A DNA stretch of 64,000 bases from Acidobacteriota bacterium. Its GTDB lineage: Bacteria; Acidobacteriota; Thermoanaerobaculia; UBA5066; Gp7-AA6. The position numbers were made by a program, and so were the translations under genes. Location: positions 18,466-82,465 of the forward strand of contig JAIVJS010000005.1 in the NCBI GenBank assembly GCA_020199905.1, in the 5' to 3' direction. Below are positions 35,166 through 49,234 of the stretch, piece after piece; positions within the stretch are counted from its first letter, which is position 1, and each line of letters opens with the position of its first letter. The notes beneath the pieces are model-generated. The model was not told where the DNA came from, made no database searches, and saw only the letters and a list, made by a program, of their open reading frames with translations.

Positions 35166-35328
35166 CTATTGGATCTGCGCAGGCAACACTGGAAGCTTGA
35201 CGACCCTGCCCCCCAGCGCCTCCGTAAACCAGATGGATCCGTCGGGAGGCGCCCTGATCCCCCAGGCACCGCCCTTCTCGTTCTCGTTCTCGTTTGAAAA
35301 GAGAAACTCCGTCAGCACGCCTTCCCGG
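35166..35328 (-). pseudogene. C-terminal remnant of a virginiamycin-B-lyase-like (Vgb/NHL) beta-propeller
   Basis: Between lpxC and the DUF4390 gene the minus strand reads LTEFLFSNENENEK, GAWGIRAPPDGSIWFTEALG and GRVVKLPVLPAQIQ before a stop. The G-I-x-A-x-P-D-G-x-I-W-F-T-E pattern is the blade repeat of Vgb-type propellers. Only about one and a half blades remain, with no start codon of its own; a TTCTCG hexamer repeated three times marks its upstream side. A decayed gene tail, adjacent to the lpxC stop. Confidence 0.55.
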
Positions 35329-35334
35329 TGGTCG

Positions 35335-36243
35335 CTACTCGTTGACCGTGCGCTCCTGGCGGACGTCGGCGGCGGGGCGGAGGCCGGGGGTGCTCCGGGC
35401 GAGCTCCAGGGCGCGCGCGAACTCGATGTGCAGCGCATGGCCCGCCTTGCGGGCGAAGATCCGGCCGGCGAGGGGCGCGCCGAGGAGGGCGAGGTCGCCG
35501 ACCAAGTCGAGGATCTTGTGGCGGACGAACTCGTCGCGGAACCGCAGCGGTCCCGACGCGACTCCCGTCTCGTCCAGCACGACCGCGTTGTGAAGGTTGC
35601 CTCCGCGCGCCAGCCCGCGGGCGCGCAGGGCCTCGACGTCGCGAGCGAACCCGAAGGTGCGCGCGGGCGCGATGCGCGCGGAATACTCCTCCGGGCGGAT
35701 CGCGACGGTGAGCTCCTGCTTTCCGACGACGGGGTGCGGGAAGTCGATCTCGTAGCTGATCGTGAGCCCGGATCCGTCTGGAACGTACCGGACGCTCCGA
35801 TCGCCCCGGGAAACCTCGACCTCGCGATCGAGCGTGATCGGACGGACGCGTTCCTCCTGGCGCTCGAATCCTGCGGCGTGGAAGAGGCGCACGAACGGCA
35901 GAGCCGAGCCGTCCAGGATCGGAATCTCGGGGCCGTCGACCTCGATGCGGCAATTGTCGAGGCCTTCGCCGGCCGCCGCGGAGAGGACGTGCTCGACGGT
36001 CCCGATCGAGATTCCGCCCGCCGAAAGCGTCGTGGCGTAGTCGAACAGGCTCGCCGAGGAGAGGCGCGCCGCGATCGGCGAGTTCGGGTGATCGGTGCGC
36101 ACGAAGACCAGGCCGTCGCCGGGCGCCGCGGGGCGGAACATCGCGCGCACGGGATGACCGGAATGGAGCCCCACGCCCTCGATGGAAACGGTCGTTCGGA
36201 GTGTGGTCTGGGATCGCACGCAGTTCGTTCCGCTCTCCCGCAT
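35335..36243 (-). CDS. lpxC: UDP-3-O-acyl-N-acetylglucosamine deacetylase LpxC
   Basis: 302 aa. Zn-dependent committed step of lipid A synthesis. Visible: VEGVGLHSG-type start (VSIEGVGLHSGHPVRAMF), zinc His in GTVEHVLSAAAGEGLDNCRI, the ARTFGFARDVEALRARGLAR segment, the second zinc site DEFVRHKILDLVGDLALLG (His, Asp), and the catalytic-base region ARKAGHALHIEFARAL. Complete. Its presence shows the organism makes LPS. Divergent from the GAF/HD-GYP gene over a 181-bp spacer. Confidence 0.95.
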   Translation of the reverse strand: MRESGTNCVRSQTTLRTTVSIEGVGLHSGHPVRAMFRPAAPGDGLVFVRTDHPNSPIAARLSSASLFDYATTLSAGGISIGTVEHVLSAAAGEGLDNCRIEVDGPEIPILDGSALPFVRLFHAAGFERQEERVRPITLDREVEVSRGDRSVRYVPDGSGLTISYEIDFPHPVVGKQELTVAIRPEEYSARIAPARTFGFARDVEALRARGLARGGNLHNAVVLDETGVASGPLRFRDEFVRHKILDLVGDLALLGAPLAGRIFARKAGHALHIEFARALELARSTPGLRPAADVRQERTVNE

Positions 36244-36424
36244 CGCAGCATCGATGCCAGCTTTCCCGCGGCCGTTCGAAGAGTTGCAAGTCCTTCACCA
36301 GGTTGCGCTCGTGCGGAACGGGGGCGCCGCCGCCGTCTGGCTCCTGTGGCTGTCCCGCCACAACTCTGTGGCCCCCGCGCCACCCACGGAGCCCCAAGAG
36401 TCGATCCGGGTACACTCGGAGGAA

Positions 36425-38113
36425 ATGCTTCCGCAGCGCCTCGAGGAAGTGGTCGCGGGCATCCTGGCGGAGTCCCGCGCGGCGTTGCGCGTCGCTCGCG
36501 CTCGCTGCTACACCATGGGTCCGTCCGGGGATTTCCGGCTGGCCGGATCGTACGGATTCGTGTCGCGTTTCGGGCCGGAGGACTTCCTGGAGGCTTCACA
36601 TCCCTTAGTCGACTGGGTCCAGCATCATCGCCGCCCCGCGTATGCGAATTCCGCGAGGGAGGCCGGGCGGCTCGCGGCCTCGATGGAACGGGAGCAGTAC
36701 GCCCGCATGCTCGCGGCGCCGGCGTACGTCGGATCCCGGATGGTCGGAATCGTCGAGCTCCAGGACAAGCTGGAAGGCGCCTTCTTCGCGGCGGAGGATC
36801 TCCGCGCGGCCGAAAAACTGGCCTCGCGCATCGCGGAGGTCCTCGAATCGTTCAACGGGACCTCCGTCGCCGCGCCGGAGCCGCTGGCGCCGGAGGACGC
36901 GGAAGCTCTCTACCGGCCGGGATCCGACGGGGGCTCGCTTCAGGAGTTTCCCTCCCCGCCGGCGCTCTTCTCTTCGGGGCCGGAGTGGGAGGACGGACCG
37001 GCGGAAGTGGCGTCCCCGGCCGCCGCGGATGTTCCGGCGCCTTCCCGGCCGCCGGTTCTCTCGAGCCGCCCGGTGCCCCGGGAAGAGCTCGTGTTCCGGG
37101 GGTTCTGGAGCTCGCTCCTTCTCGCTTCCGACATCGATGCCGTCGCGTTTTCGAGCTGGACCCGGGACGCGGTCCACATCCGGATCGGGGCGCGCCGCGC
37201 GCTCTCCGAAGACGCCCGCCTCGCGCTTGTCGAGAGCCTCGCGCCGGTCGTCGCCTCGGCCTCGCCCGACCTGCGGCCGCCGCATCAGAAGAGGTTCTCG
37301 ACCGAGTTTCCCCTTGGGCGCGGGGACGGCGAGATCCAGAGCTTCGCCGGAATCCAGACCTCGGTGATCATCTCCGGCGTCCGCACGCTCCTCGTGAGCC
37401 TCCTGTTCTCCCGGCCGCCCGATGAAGCCGGCGAGGAAGCGCTCAAGGAGGTCCACCGCGGGATCCGCGCGGCGGTCCTCCAGTCCGCGTCTGGGGAGCG
37501 GTACCGGCAGTCGTATCGCAGTCTGGTCAAGTCGCTCCTGGAGCCGGGCGCCACGCCCTATCCTCAGCTCAAGGCGCACTCCTACGCCGTTGGCGCTCTC
37601 TGCCGGCGCTTCGCCACCGCGCTCCGCCTTCCGGCCGAGGGGATCGAGCAGCTCACCGTCGCCGGGCTCCTGCACGACATCGGCATTCGCGAAGTCGAGG
37701 TTCCGTATGAGCGTCTGGCGGGACGCCGGCCCCTCGACCTTCAGGAGGTGGCGCTCGTGCGGCGGCACGCGGTCATCGGCGCCGACATCCTGGAGCGAAT
37801 CGAGTTTCCGTATCCGATCGCGCCCCTCGTCCGCCACCATCACGAGCGGTACGACGGCGCGGGCTATCCCGACGGCCTCTCCGGCGACCGGATTCCGTTC
37901 GGCTCCCGCGTGCTGGCGATCGCGGAGGCGTACGACGCCATGACGGCGCTGCACTCGTACCGCTCGCCGATCGCCTTCGAGGCGGCTCTCGACATCCTCA
38001 CGGCCAAGGGAGGCACCCAGTTCGACCCCGAGCTCGCGCGCCGGTTCTGCGAGCTCCTTCGCACCACGGCGCCGCGGCCGAAGGGCAACGACCTTCCGGA
38101 CTCGCTCCGATGA
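36425..38113 (+). CDS. GAF / HD-GYP phosphodiesterase-type protein
   Basis: 562 aa from ATG 36425. Residues ~1-150 resemble a GAF sensor (ARCYTMGPSGDFRLAGSYGF; SRMVGIVELQDKLEGAFFAA). A Pro-rich linker and a second ~150-residue domain follow (LVFRGFWSSLLLASDID-like). The C-terminal HD-GYP domain (~375-555) has the metal HD in LLHDIGIREVEVPYE (~416), HH in VRHHHERYDGAGYPDGLSGD with the GYP signature (~479), and FGSRVLAIAEAYDAMTAL. Such domains usually hydrolyse cyclic di-GMP. Cytoplasmic, no membrane segment. Stop overlaps the smpB start (ATGA). Confidence 0.85.
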   Translation: MLPQRLEEVVAGILAESRAALRVARARCYTMGPSGDFRLAGSYGFVSRFGPEDFLEASHPLVDWVQHHRRPAYANSAREAGRLAASMEREQYARMLAAPAYVGSRMVGIVELQDKLEGAFFAAEDLRAAEKLASRIAEVLESFNGTSVAAPEPLAPEDAEALYRPGSDGGSLQEFPSPPALFSSGPEWEDGPAEVASPAAADVPAPSRPPVLSSRPVPREELVFRGFWSSLLLASDIDAVAFSSWTRDAVHIRIGARRALSEDARLALVESLAPVVASASPDLRPPHQKRFSTEFPLGRGDGEIQSFAGIQTSVIISGVRTLLVSLLFSRPPDEAGEEALKEVHRGIRAAVLQSASGERYRQSYRSLVKSLLEPGATPYPQLKAHSYAVGALCRRFATALRLPAEGIEQLTVAGLLHDIGIREVEVPYERLAGRRPLDLQEVALVRRHAVIGADILERIEFPYPIAPLVRHHHERYDGAGYPDGLSGDRIPFGSRVLAIAEAYDAMTALHSYRSPIAFEAALDILTAKGGTQFDPELARRFCELLRTTAPRPKGNDLPDSLR

Positions 38114-38601
38114 AGGAGGGCGGAAGAGGGCGCCCGGCGGCGGCGAAGGAGAAGAAGACCTCGCCGATCGCCTCCAACCGGAAGGCGTTTCACGAGTACT
38201 TCGTGGAAGACCGCATGGAGGCGGGGATCGCGCTCCTGGGCTCCGAGGTGAAGTCGCTGCGGGAAGGGCGGGCGCAGCTCAAGGACTCCTACGTCCAGTT
38301 CCGCGACGGCGAGGCGTACCTCGTTGGAGCCCACATCTCTCCCTACGGCTCCGCCTCCTGGACGAACCACGCGCCGGAACGAGACCGCAAGCTCCTGCTC
38401 CACCGGCGCGAGCTCGCGAAGTGGGCGTCCGCCGTCGCAACATCCGGAGTGACGTGCATTCCGCTTTCCCTCTATTTTAAGGGCTCCCGGGCGAAGGCGG
38501 AGATCGCGCTCGTCAAGGGCAAAAAGCTGCACGACAAGCGAGACGCGATCCGCGACCGCGAGCTGAAACGGGAGGCCGATCGGTCGATGCGGAGGAGATG
38601 A
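38110..38601 (+). CDS. smpB: SsrA-binding protein SmpB
   Basis: 163 aa, coupled to the HD-GYP gene by ATGA. Binds tmRNA and brings it to stalled ribosomes for trans-translation. Blocks: IASNRKAFHEYFVEDRMEAG, IALLGSEVKSLREGRAQLKD, SYVQFRDGEAYLVGAHISPY and the basic C-terminal tail (RDRELKREADRSMRRR). Complete; the ssrA gene itself was not found in the window. The stop is followed directly by a heptad array. Confidence 0.95.
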   Translation: MKEGGRGRPAAAKEKKTSPIASNRKAFHEYFVEDRMEAGIALLGSEVKSLREGRAQLKDSYVQFRDGEAYLVGAHISPYGSASWTNHAPERDRKLLLHRRELAKWASAVATSGVTCIPLSLYFKGSRAKAEIALVKGKKLHDKRDAIRDRELKREADRSMRRR

Positions 38602-38650
38602 AGCTTTCAGCTGTCGGCTCTCAGCTGTCAGCCGTCCGTCATGAGCTCTG
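38602..38650. repeat. heptad array starting at the smpB stop
   Basis: Immediately after TGA 38599-38601 the plus strand reads AGCTTTC, AGCTGTC, GGCTCTC, AGCTGTC, AGCCGTC: seven-base periodic and in register with the stop. Confidence 0.85.
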
Positions 38651-38668
38651 AGTCAGAATCCGGCTAGC

Positions 38669-39130
38669 GTGACTCTTCTCTTTTCGCTCCGTGACTACGC
38701 CGACCGCGATTTCGATGCGATCGTCGAGCTCGATCGGGAGTGCTTCGAACCGGGGATCGCGTACCCGCCGCCCGAGATGCGTCGGTTGCTGTCTCTCGTA
38801 ACTCGGGAAGGCGTGATCGCGGAATCGGCGGAGACGATCGCCGGATTCTGTCTGGGGTACCGCGCGCCTCGGGGGACCGGTCGCATCATCACTCTCGACG
38901 TGCGGGCCGATCATCGAAGGAGCGGAGTCGGACGCTCTCTTCTCGAAGAAACCATTCGCCGATTGCGAGAGGCGGGCGCCGGCGAGACGGTTCTGGAGGT
39001 GGACCTGCGGAATGCTTCCGCCATCGCCTTCTACGAGCGACTCGGTTTTCACCGGCGGCGGACCATCCCCGGATACTACGGGCCGGACCGGCCCGGCATC
39101 GAAATGTCGAGAGAGTCCGCGGGGCCTTGA
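38669..39130 (+). CDS. RimI-like GNAT N-acetyltransferase
   Basis: 153 aa from GTG 38669. GNAT fold with an acetyl-CoA motif A ITLDVRADHRRSGVGRSLLE (R/Q-x-x-G-x-G/A) and the terminal VDLRNASAIAFYERLGFHRR block seen in RimI and related protein N-terminal acetyltransferases. Substrate not decided: ribosomal protein or a small molecule. A CAGAAT-like box lies 9 nt before the start and there is no Shine-Dalgarno. Convergent with the large GGDEF-EAL gene. Confidence 0.8.
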   Translation: MTLLFSLRDYADRDFDAIVELDRECFEPGIAYPPPEMRRLLSLVTREGVIAESAETIAGFCLGYRAPRGTGRIITLDVRADHRRSGVGRSLLEETIRRLREAGAGETVLEVDLRNASAIAFYERLGFHRRRTIPGYYGPDRPGIEMSRESAGP

Positions 39131-39186
39131 CCGGCGTTGAACGCAGAAAGCTGAGAGCTGACAGCCTGATAGCTGACAACTGACAG
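39131..39186. repeat. array of exactly eight heptads between two convergent stops
   Basis: The 56 bp between the rimI-like TGA (39128-39130) and the TAG (39189-39187) of the convergent gene divide into eight 7-bp units, e.g. TGAACGC, TGAGAGC, TGACAGC, CTGACAG. Read from the minus-strand gene, TAG is followed by CTGTCAG, TTGTCAG. Both stops are flush with the array. Confidence 0.88.
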
Positions 39187-42100
39187 CTACCTCGCCGCCT
39201 TCTTCCTCTTCTTCGGGGCCGTCTTGCGATTCTGCTCGAGAAGTTCGACGAAGCGTTCGGCGGGGACGGGCCGGCTCACGAGGTACCCCTGCATCTCGTC
39301 GCAGTGCTGGGCGCGCAGAAACGCGAGCTGAGGCTCCGTCTCGACGCCTTCGGCGACCACCGTGAGCTCCAGGCTGTGCGCCATCGCGATGATGGCCGAC
39401 GCGATGGCCCCATCGTCCGGGTCGGTCGTCACGTCTCGGACGAATGACTGGTCGATCTTCAACCGGTCGATCGGAAAGCGTTTCAGGTAGTTCAGAGACG
39501 AGTAGCCCGTTCCGAAATCGTCCATCGAGAGCTGCACGCCGAGATTCTTCAAGTCCCACAGCGTGCTGATCGATATCTCCGCGTTCTGCATCGCGTTCGA
39601 CTCGGTGATCTCGAGATCCAGGAACTCCGGCGCGAGGTCCGCCGCTTCGAGCGCCGCCTTTACCTGGGACACGAGGTCGGCCTGCTGAAACTGCCGCGCC
39701 GAGAGATTGACCGCGACCGAGAGTTGCGGATATCCGAGCCGCTGCCATTCGCGCACCTGCGCGCACGCCGCCCGCAGCACCCACTCTCCGATGGGAACGA
39801 TCAGGCCGGAGATCTCGGCGAGCGGAATGAACTCTCCCGGGGCGAGCAACCCCATCTCGGGATGCTCCCAGCGGATCAGCGCCTCCGCGCCGCGGATCTG
39901 GTTGGTGTCGAGATCCACGAGCGGCTGGTACTGAAGGACGAGCTCCTCGTGCTGAATGGCCTGGCGCAGCCGGCTCTCGAGCGAAAGGCGCTCGAGAGCG
40001 CGGGAGTTCATGGCCGCGGTGTAGAGCTGGAAGTTGTCGCGTCCCTGCTCCTTGGCCCTGTACATGGCCGTGTCCGCGTTGCGCACGAGCGTTTCCGCGT
40101 TCTCGCCGTCGGTGGGATAGATCGCCACGCCGATCGACGTCGTCAGGAAGAGCTCCCGGCCGTCGATCACGAAAGGGAGCCGCAGGACGCCCAGGATCTT
40201 TCGGGCAATCTTGGCCGCCTGCTCGTCGTCGGCCATCCCGGGAACCAGCACGGTGAACTCGTCGCCGCCGAGCCGCGCCACGGTGTCGCCTTCCCGCACG
40301 CAGCTTCCCAGGCGTTCCGCGATGCGCCGCAGCAGCTCGTCGCCGATCGAATGTCCGAGCGAGTCGTTGATGACCTTGAAGCGGTCGAGGTCCAGAAACA
40401 ACGTGGCGAGCCGGTCCTCCGAGCGCTGGGCGGTCAAGACCGCCATGCGGAGACGGTCCTGGAAGAGGAGCCGGTTCGGCAGCCCGGTCAGCGCGTCGTG
40501 AAACGCGAGGTGCTTGACCTGTTCTTCCGCGCGCTTGCGCTCGGTGATGTCGATGACGGTCCCCTCGATCATCGCCGGCTTGCCGTCGACGCCTTCGATG
40601 ACGCTCCCGTTCTCGAGGACCCACACGAGGGTTCCATCCCGCCGGCGCTGACAGGACTCGTAGTTCGAGAGGGAGTGGCGCTCCCGGAGGCGGGTGACGG
40701 CGGCGTCCCGGTCCTCGGAATTGCGGTAGAAGTCCCATGCGGGCTGCCCGAGCACTTCTTCGCGCGAGTCGTAGCCGAACATGCGCGCGAAGGAGTCGTT
40801 GCAGTCGAGGATCCGGCCCTCGAGCGTCGTCCGATAGACGCCGGCCAGGTTGCGCTCGAAAAGCGTTCGGTAGCGGGTCTCCGAAGCACGGAGAGCGTCC
40901 TCGGCGCGTTTGCGCTCGCTGACGTCGCGAAAGCTCCACACGCGCCCGACGGCCCTTCCCGCGACGCGCTGCGGCCGCGAGAGCCTCTCGAACACGCGGC
41001 CGTCTCGAAACTCGACGACGTCGTAGCTCTCCGTCTCGGGCGTGTTGCGGAGCGAGTCGATCATTCCGAAGAAGGTCCCCGGGTCTTTCATCTGTCCGGC
41101 CGCGGAGGCCAGCACCAGCCGGTGATCGCTTCCCTCGAGGGGCGCGCCGGACAGGCGCCACATGTCCCGGAACTTCTGATTGAGCGTCAGGATCCGCTCC
41201 TCGTCGCCGACGACGAGCAGGCCGTCCGCGGTCGCTTCGAGGGTTGCCCGCACGAGGGAAAGCGAGGCTTCCCGATCCTCCTCCGCCCGTTTGCGCTCGG
41301 TGATCTCGACCAGAGTGCCTTCGATGATCAGCGTGCCGGGCTCCGGGCCGTCGACAAGACTCTCGTTCGCGAGCACCCACATGATGCTCCCGTCCCGGCG
41401 GCGCATCCTCTGCTCGTGGTTCGTGAGGGTGCGCTTCTCACCCAGCCGCCGGATGGCTTCGGTCCGCTCCTCCGGGTTCAGATAGAAGCTCACGGCGGGC
41501 ATCGCGATCACCTCTTCGGGCGTTTCGTATCCGAAGATCCGCGCGAACGCGGTGTTGCAGTCGAGCACGCGGCCGTCGAGCGTCGTCCGATAGACGCCGG
41601 CGAGATTGCGCTCGAAGAGCTGCCGGTGGCGGGCCTCGGAGTCCCGCACCGCGTGCTCCGCGTCCCGCCGCTCCGTGACGTCCCTCGCGATCACCGTCAG
41701 GAGCCGGCGGCCCTCGCGGGGCGATTCCCCGAAGGAAATCTCGAGCGGGACTTCGCGGCCGTCCGCGTGTCGTCCCGAGAGCGCGAGCGCTTCGCCGGGC
41801 GCCGTGGCCTTCCAGGTCGTGGGGCCTTCCGGTCCGCCGTAAGGGTGCGTGGGCAGCAGCATCGAAAGCGGTTCGCCGATGAGCGCGGACATCGGGTGCC
41901 CGAAGATGGGCTCGGCGGCGCGATTCACGTAAAGGATCCGGCCGTCGTCGCCGACCGTCAGGATCGCGTCGGACGCGGTCTCCGCGAGGGTTCGAAACCG
42001 GCTCTCGCTTTCGCGCAGCGCCTTACGGGTCAGGCGGCGCTCCCGCCGGATCTGCGCCTCCCTCAGCTCCCGCTCGACGGTGGGGCAGAGCCGGGCCAGC

Positions 42101-42423
42101 GCGTCGTGCGTGATGCAGTTGTGCGCGCCCGCTTTGATGGCGCGGACGGCGGTCTCCTCGCCGATCGTGCGCGACACGATGAGAAAGGGAATGTCGAGGT
42201 CGAGCTCCTTCAAGATGGAGAGGGCGGCCAGCGCTCCGAAGGCTTCGAGCTCGAAGTCGGAGAGGATGAGCTCGAAACGCTCCCGGGCCAGCGCCGCCTG
42301 CATCTGCTGGGACGTCGTGACGCGCTCGAACGCGACGGCGTAGCCGCCCCGTCGAAGCTCTTCGAGCGTCCATTCCGCCCCGGCCGCGGAATCGTCCACG
42401 ATCAACACTTTCAACGTGGGCAT
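39187..42423 (-). CDS. Receiver / four-PAS / GGDEF / EAL protein
   Basis: 1078 aa. Receiver (1-120: [12 protein letters not shown], phospho-Asp in [12 protein letters not shown]) followed by four PAS domains (~145-625) that include two near-repeats of the [14 protein letters not shown] segment, each closed by an ITERKRAEE linker. The GGDEF domain keeps [11 protein letters not shown] (~717) and the EAL domain keeps [12 protein letters not shown] (~847), [30 protein letters not shown] and VVAEGVET, so both cyclase and phosphodiesterase sites look intact. Cytoplasmic cyclic di-GMP turnover controlled by a partner kinase and ligands. A TATAAT box lies 22 nt upstream of its ATG. Confidence 0.93.
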   Translation of the reverse strand: MPTLKVLIVDDSAAGAEWTLEELRRGGYAVAFERVTTSQQMQAALARERFELILSDFELEAFGALAALSILKELDLDIPFLIVSRTIGEETAVRAIKAGAHNCITHDALARLCPTVERELREAQIRRERRLTRKALRESESRFRTLAETASDAILTVGDDGRILYVNRAAEPIFGHPMSALIGEPLSMLLPTHPYGGPEGPTTWKATAPGEALALSGRHADGREVPLEISFGESPREGRRLLTVIARDVTERRDAEHAVRDSEARHRQLFERNLAGVYRTTLDGRVLDCNTAFARIFGYETPEEVIAMPAVSFYLNPEERTEAIRRLGEKRTLTNHEQRMRRRDGSIMWVLANESLVDGPEPGTLIIEGTLVEITERKRAEEDREASLSLVRATLEATADGLLVVGDEERILTLNQKFRDMWRLSGAPLEGSDHRLVLASAAGQMKDPGTFFGMIDSLRNTPETESYDVVEFRDGRVFERLSRPQRVAGRAVGRVWSFRDVSERKRAEDALRASETRYRTLFERNLAGVYRTTLEGRILDCNDSFARMFGYDSREEVLGQPAWDFYRNSEDRDAAVTRLRERHSLSNYESCQRRRDGTLVWVLENGSVIEGVDGKPAMIEGTVIDITERKRAEEQVKHLAFHDALTGLPNRLLFQDRLRMAVLTAQRSEDRLATLFLDLDRFKVINDSLGHSIGDELLRRIAERLGSCVREGDTVARLGGDEFTVLVPGMADDEQAAKIARKILGVLRLPFVIDGRELFLTTSIGVAIYPTDGENAETLVRNADTAMYRAKEQGRDNFQLYTAAMNSRALERLSLESRLRQAIQHEELVLQYQPLVDLDTNQIRGAEALIRWEHPEMGLLAPGEFIPLAEISGLIVPIGEWVLRAACAQVREWQRLGYPQLSVAVNLSARQFQQADLVSQVKAALEAADLAPEFLDLEITESNAMQNAEISISTLWDLKNLGVQLSMDDFGTGYSSLNYLKRFPIDRLKIDQSFVRDVTTDPDDGAIASAIIAMAHSLELTVVAEGVETEPQLAFLRAQHCDEMQGYLVSRPVPAERFVELLEQNRKTAPKKRKKAAR

Positions 42424-42445
42424 TTTGTTTATTTCGAGAGCAGGA

Positions 42446-42451
42446 ATTATA
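42446..42451 (-). promoter_or_regulatory. -10 box for the GGDEF-EAL gene
   Basis: A perfect TATAAT on the minus strand, 22 nt before the ATG. The only -35-like hexamers nearby (CTGACA, CTGACC) come from the adjacent heptad repeat, at non-ideal 12 and 19 nt spacing. Confidence 0.55.
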
Positions 42452-42462
42452 CGCTTGGGACG

Positions 42463-42502
42463 CTGTCAGCGGTCAGCTATCCGCTCTCAGCGCGTGGGGA
42501 GA
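42463..42502. repeat. heptads upstream of the GGDEF-EAL gene
   Basis: Plus-strand units GCTGTCA, GCGGTCA, GCTATCC, GCTCTCA. This array lies at the 5' side of the minus-strand gene rather than behind a stop. Between it and marC (42503-42660) no gene or clear site is seen. Confidence 0.7.
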
Positions 42503-42660
42503 TGCCCGCGTTCGGCCCACTCTTCCTCTCCCTGTCCGTGGAGAGGGTTGGGTTGAGGGGGCTGGCTCTGTCCCTGGAGCCTTCAGACGATCGAGGCGGC
42601 GCCGGATAGAGTGGCGCTCGCCGATTGACTCGCGCGGCGCCCGGACGCCCGAGGAGCTCC

Positions 42661-43296
42661 ATGACGTACTCCAAAGAGGTCCTGCAGTTCGCCTTCCTCG
42701 CGTTTTCCTCTCTCTTTTCGGTCATCAATCCGATCTCGGCCGCACCGATCTTCGTGACGCTGACCGGAGGCACGCCCGCCGAACGGCGCCGGACGGCCCT
42801 GCGCGCCTGCCTCGCGGCGCTTTCCGTGCTCGCGGTCTTCGCGGCGGCCGGCGGCGCCATCTTTTCCTTCTTCCAGATCACCGTTCCGGCGTTTCAGATC
42901 GCGGGAGGCGTCCTCTTCACGACGATGTCCTTCCGTTCCATGGAGGAGAGCGAGAAGCACGTCTCCGCCGACGACACCGACAAGCTCGATCCGTCGATCG
43001 TGCCGCTCGGCATCCCGGTGATCGCCGGGCCGGGAGCGATCTCGGCGACGATGGTGCTCGTCGGCCAGGCGCAGGACGCGCCGCACCGCGTGGCCCTGGC
43101 GATCGCGCTCGGCGCCAGCCTTCTGGTCACGCTGGCGATTCTGCTGATCGCTCCCTCCGTCGAGGCGCGGATGGGAAGGACCGGACAGCGCGTCGTCTCG
43201 AAGATCATGGGACTCGTGACGGTGGTCATCGGGGTCCAGTTCATCCTGAACGGAGCGACGACCGTCATCCTGGGGATCCTGCGCGAAGCGAAATGA
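42661..43296 (+). CDS. MarC family membrane protein
   Basis: 211 aa from ATG 42661, with a GAGGAG Shine-Dalgarno. Six hydrophobic segments; family blocks [40 protein letters not shown] and the second-half [36 protein letters not shown] end. MarC proteins are inner-membrane proteins of unknown transport function (not a proven multiple-antibiotic-resistance pump). Stands alone upstream of uvrA, separated by a heptad array. Confidence 0.88.
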   Translation: MTYSKEVLQFAFLAFSSLFSVINPISAAPIFVTLTGGTPAERRRTALRACLAALSVLAVFAAAGGAIFSFFQITVPAFQIAGGVLFTTMSFRSMEESEKHVSADDTDKLDPSIVPLGIPVIAGPGAISATMVLVGQAQDAPHRVALAIALGASLLVTLAILLIAPSVEARMGRTGQRVVSKIMGLVTVVIGVQFILNGATTVILGILREAK

Positions 43297-43311
43297 CTTC
43301 GAGGGCGCCGG

Positions 43312-43345
43312 GCAGAGAGTTGAGAGCTGACAGCTGGATTAGAAT
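43312..43345 (+). promoter_or_regulatory. heptads and TAGAAT box upstream of uvrA
   Basis: GAGAGTT, GAGAGCT, GACAGCT units run into a TAGAAT (43340-43345) that ends 11 nt before the uvrA ATG. No Shine-Dalgarno is present, so the transcript may be nearly leaderless. No LexA-like palindrome was recognised. Confidence 0.4.
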
Positions 43346-43356
43346 CTCCGGTTCCC

Positions 43357-46202
<2,846 letters not shown>

Positions 46203-46203
<1 letters not shown>

Positions 46204-46778
46204 TGCGGTGGAGGCGAGGCGCCGCGGCCGCGGCGCTGGCCGCTCTGATTCTCGTGGCGCCCCTGCCCGCCTCGCCGGGCGCCCCCGCGAAGAAACGCTC
46301 CCCGCGTGGCGCCCGTCCCGGAGCCCACGGCAGCCAGACGGACTTCACCGGGATCTGGGAGCTCGATTCGAAGAGCAGCTCTCTCGGCTCGAAGAAGATG
46401 GAAGACGCGATCCTTCAGGTCACGCAGTCGGGAGATCGCCTCTGGATTCAGCCTCTCGGAAACACGCGGGCGCGCGTCCTGGCGGAAGAGGTCGTCGTGG
46501 ACGGCCGCACGTACGAGAAAGCGTTGGGCAAGGAGCGGGGGACCCTGACCGCGAAATGGGGCAACGACGCGAAGTCTCTCTGGCTCGAAGTCGTCGCCGG
46601 CACGGACGAAAACCCGCGCGCGGCCGTGCAGCGCAGCGTCTGGCGGCTGTCCGAGGACCGGCAGGTCTGGGTGCGCGAGACCATGACCGTCCAGAAGGAC
46701 GGCGGCCACAGGACCCGGCTCGTTTTCCGGCGGCAGGATCCCGGGAAGGTCGCCCCGGTGGCGACGCCGCCGGGGTAG
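46203..46778 (+). CDS. Secreted hypothetical protein
   Basis: 191 aa from ATG 46203 (a GTG lies just before it). Signal peptide-like GAAAAALAALILVAPLPASP, then a basic stretch and a single beta-rich domain (FTGIWELDSKSSSLGSKKME; ILQVTQSGDRLWIQPLGNTR; AKWGNDAKSLWLEVVAGTDE; VWRLSEDRQVWVRETMTVQK), reminiscent of small lipocalin-like domains of the type 'G-x-W-x-L-D-x-x-x-S' seen in many secreted Acidobacteria proteins. Family not certain. Translationally coupled to uvrA, perhaps only by position. The stop is flush with a perfect heptad array. Confidence 0.7.
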
Positions 46779-48290
<1,512 letters not shown>

Positions 48291-48315
48291 ATCGGTCCGC
48301 CGGCGGGGCCCACGT

Positions 48316-48321
48316 TACAAT
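48316..48321 (+). promoter_or_regulatory. TACAAT box 8 nt before the next gene
   Basis: TACAAT ends 8 nt before GTG 48330; without a Shine-Dalgarno this fits a leaderless start. Confidence 0.35.
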
Positions 48322-48329
48322 CCCGCCGC

Positions 48330-49028
48330 GTGATCACCGGCTACAACACGGACGTCAAGCACAACAACCGCGTCTTCCACATCCAGACGGAAGACAAGGG
48401 CGACACGTCTCCCCACATCGAATCGCTCATTTACGTCGGCGGCCAGATCCTCGCGACGCGCAAGACTTCCTATGCCGACGTCGTGCAGGGAGGCCGGGAC
48501 GACAAGGCCGTTCAGGAGCTGATGGAGCAGCAGCACCGGACGATGATCGCCGCGATCCAGAGGGGCCGCTTCGACGGCCCCAACGGGGCGCTCAAGAACC
48601 CGGAGTCCGCGGCTTCCGACGACGACGCGGCGGGCGAGACGGAGGACTCGGACCAGAACGCCCCCGGCGACCGCACCCTCGACCAGGTGATTCTGGATTA
48701 CCTCGCCTCCGAGCTCTCCCATGACCAGATCGATTGCTCGTTTTCGCCCGTTCCCGAGTTCGTGTCGGGGAAGGAAACGGCCCTGCGGATGAAGGCCGTC
48801 TCGTCTCTTTCCAAGCAGCCCGTCGCGGGCGCCGCGGTGCAGATCCGGATCCTCTCGACCGTCTCGAAGCCCGAGATCGTGTTCCAGGGGAAGACCGCGT
48901 CGGACGGAATGTGCCCGATCTCGGTTGCCGTTCCTTCCTTCGGGGAAGGCGCCGCGGCCGCGGTCATCCGCGTCAGCTCTCCAATCGGGAGCACGGAATT
49001 CAAGTTTCCCGTGCGGAGGAAAAATTGA
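48330..49028 (+). CDS. Conserved hypothetical protein ([20 protein letters not shown] type)
   Basis: 232 aa from GTG 48330. The N-terminal ~85 residues ([40 protein letters not shown]) look strongly conserved and end in [20 protein letters not shown]. After an acidic linker comes a beta-sandwich-like C-terminal domain ([35 protein letters not shown]), resembling a carboxypeptidase-regulatory or Ig-like fold. No signal peptide and no catalytic motif. I do not recognise a named family. Stop overlaps the thiS-like start (TTGA). Confidence 0.7.
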   Translation: MITGYNTDVKHNNRVFHIQTEDKGDTSPHIESLIYVGGQILATRKTSYADVVQGGRDDKAVQELMEQQHRTMIAAIQRGRFDGPNGALKNPESAASDDDAAGETEDSDQNAPGDRTLDQVILDYLASELSHDQIDCSFSPVPEFVSGKETALRMKAVSSLSKQPVAGAAVQIRILSTVSKPEIVFQGKTASDGMCPISVAVPSFGEGAAAAVIRVSSPIGSTEFKFPVRRKN

Positions 49029-49234
49029 GCGCCGTCCGGGTGCGGGTCAACGGCGAGGATCTCGACCTGCCGGAAGGCGCGTCGGTCGCCTCCGTTCTCG
49101 AAAGGCTCGAGATCCAGACTCCTCGCGTGGCGGTCGAGCGCAACCGGGAGATCGTTCCCAAGGCGTCGTACGCGTCGACGGCCCTCGCCGCCGGCGACGT
49201 CCTCGAGGTCGTGGAGTTCGTCGGAGGGGGATGA
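49025..49234 (+). CDS. thiS: ThiS-like sulfur carrier protein
   Basis: 69 aa from TTG 49025. Ubiquitin-fold sulfur carrier for thiazole (thiamine) synthesis: [55 protein letters not shown]. The usual C-terminal Gly-Gly that becomes a thiocarboxylate is present, with one additional Gly. ThiG, ThiF and others are not next to it, so a related sulfur transfer role is also possible. The stop is followed in register by heptads. Confidence 0.85.
   Translation: MSAVRVRVNGEDLDLPEGASVASVLERLEIQTPRVAVERNREIVPKASYASTALAAGDVLEVVEFVGGG

Noticed and set aside
42463..42502. Heptad-derived CTGACA as -35 for the GGDEF-EAL gene
   Set aside because: Distances of 12 and 19 nt to the TATAAT are outside the usual range, so only the -10 is annotated.
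43297..43356. LexA operator before uvrA
   Set aside because: The only regular sequence is the heptad repeat; no SOS-box palindrome of a known type was visible.
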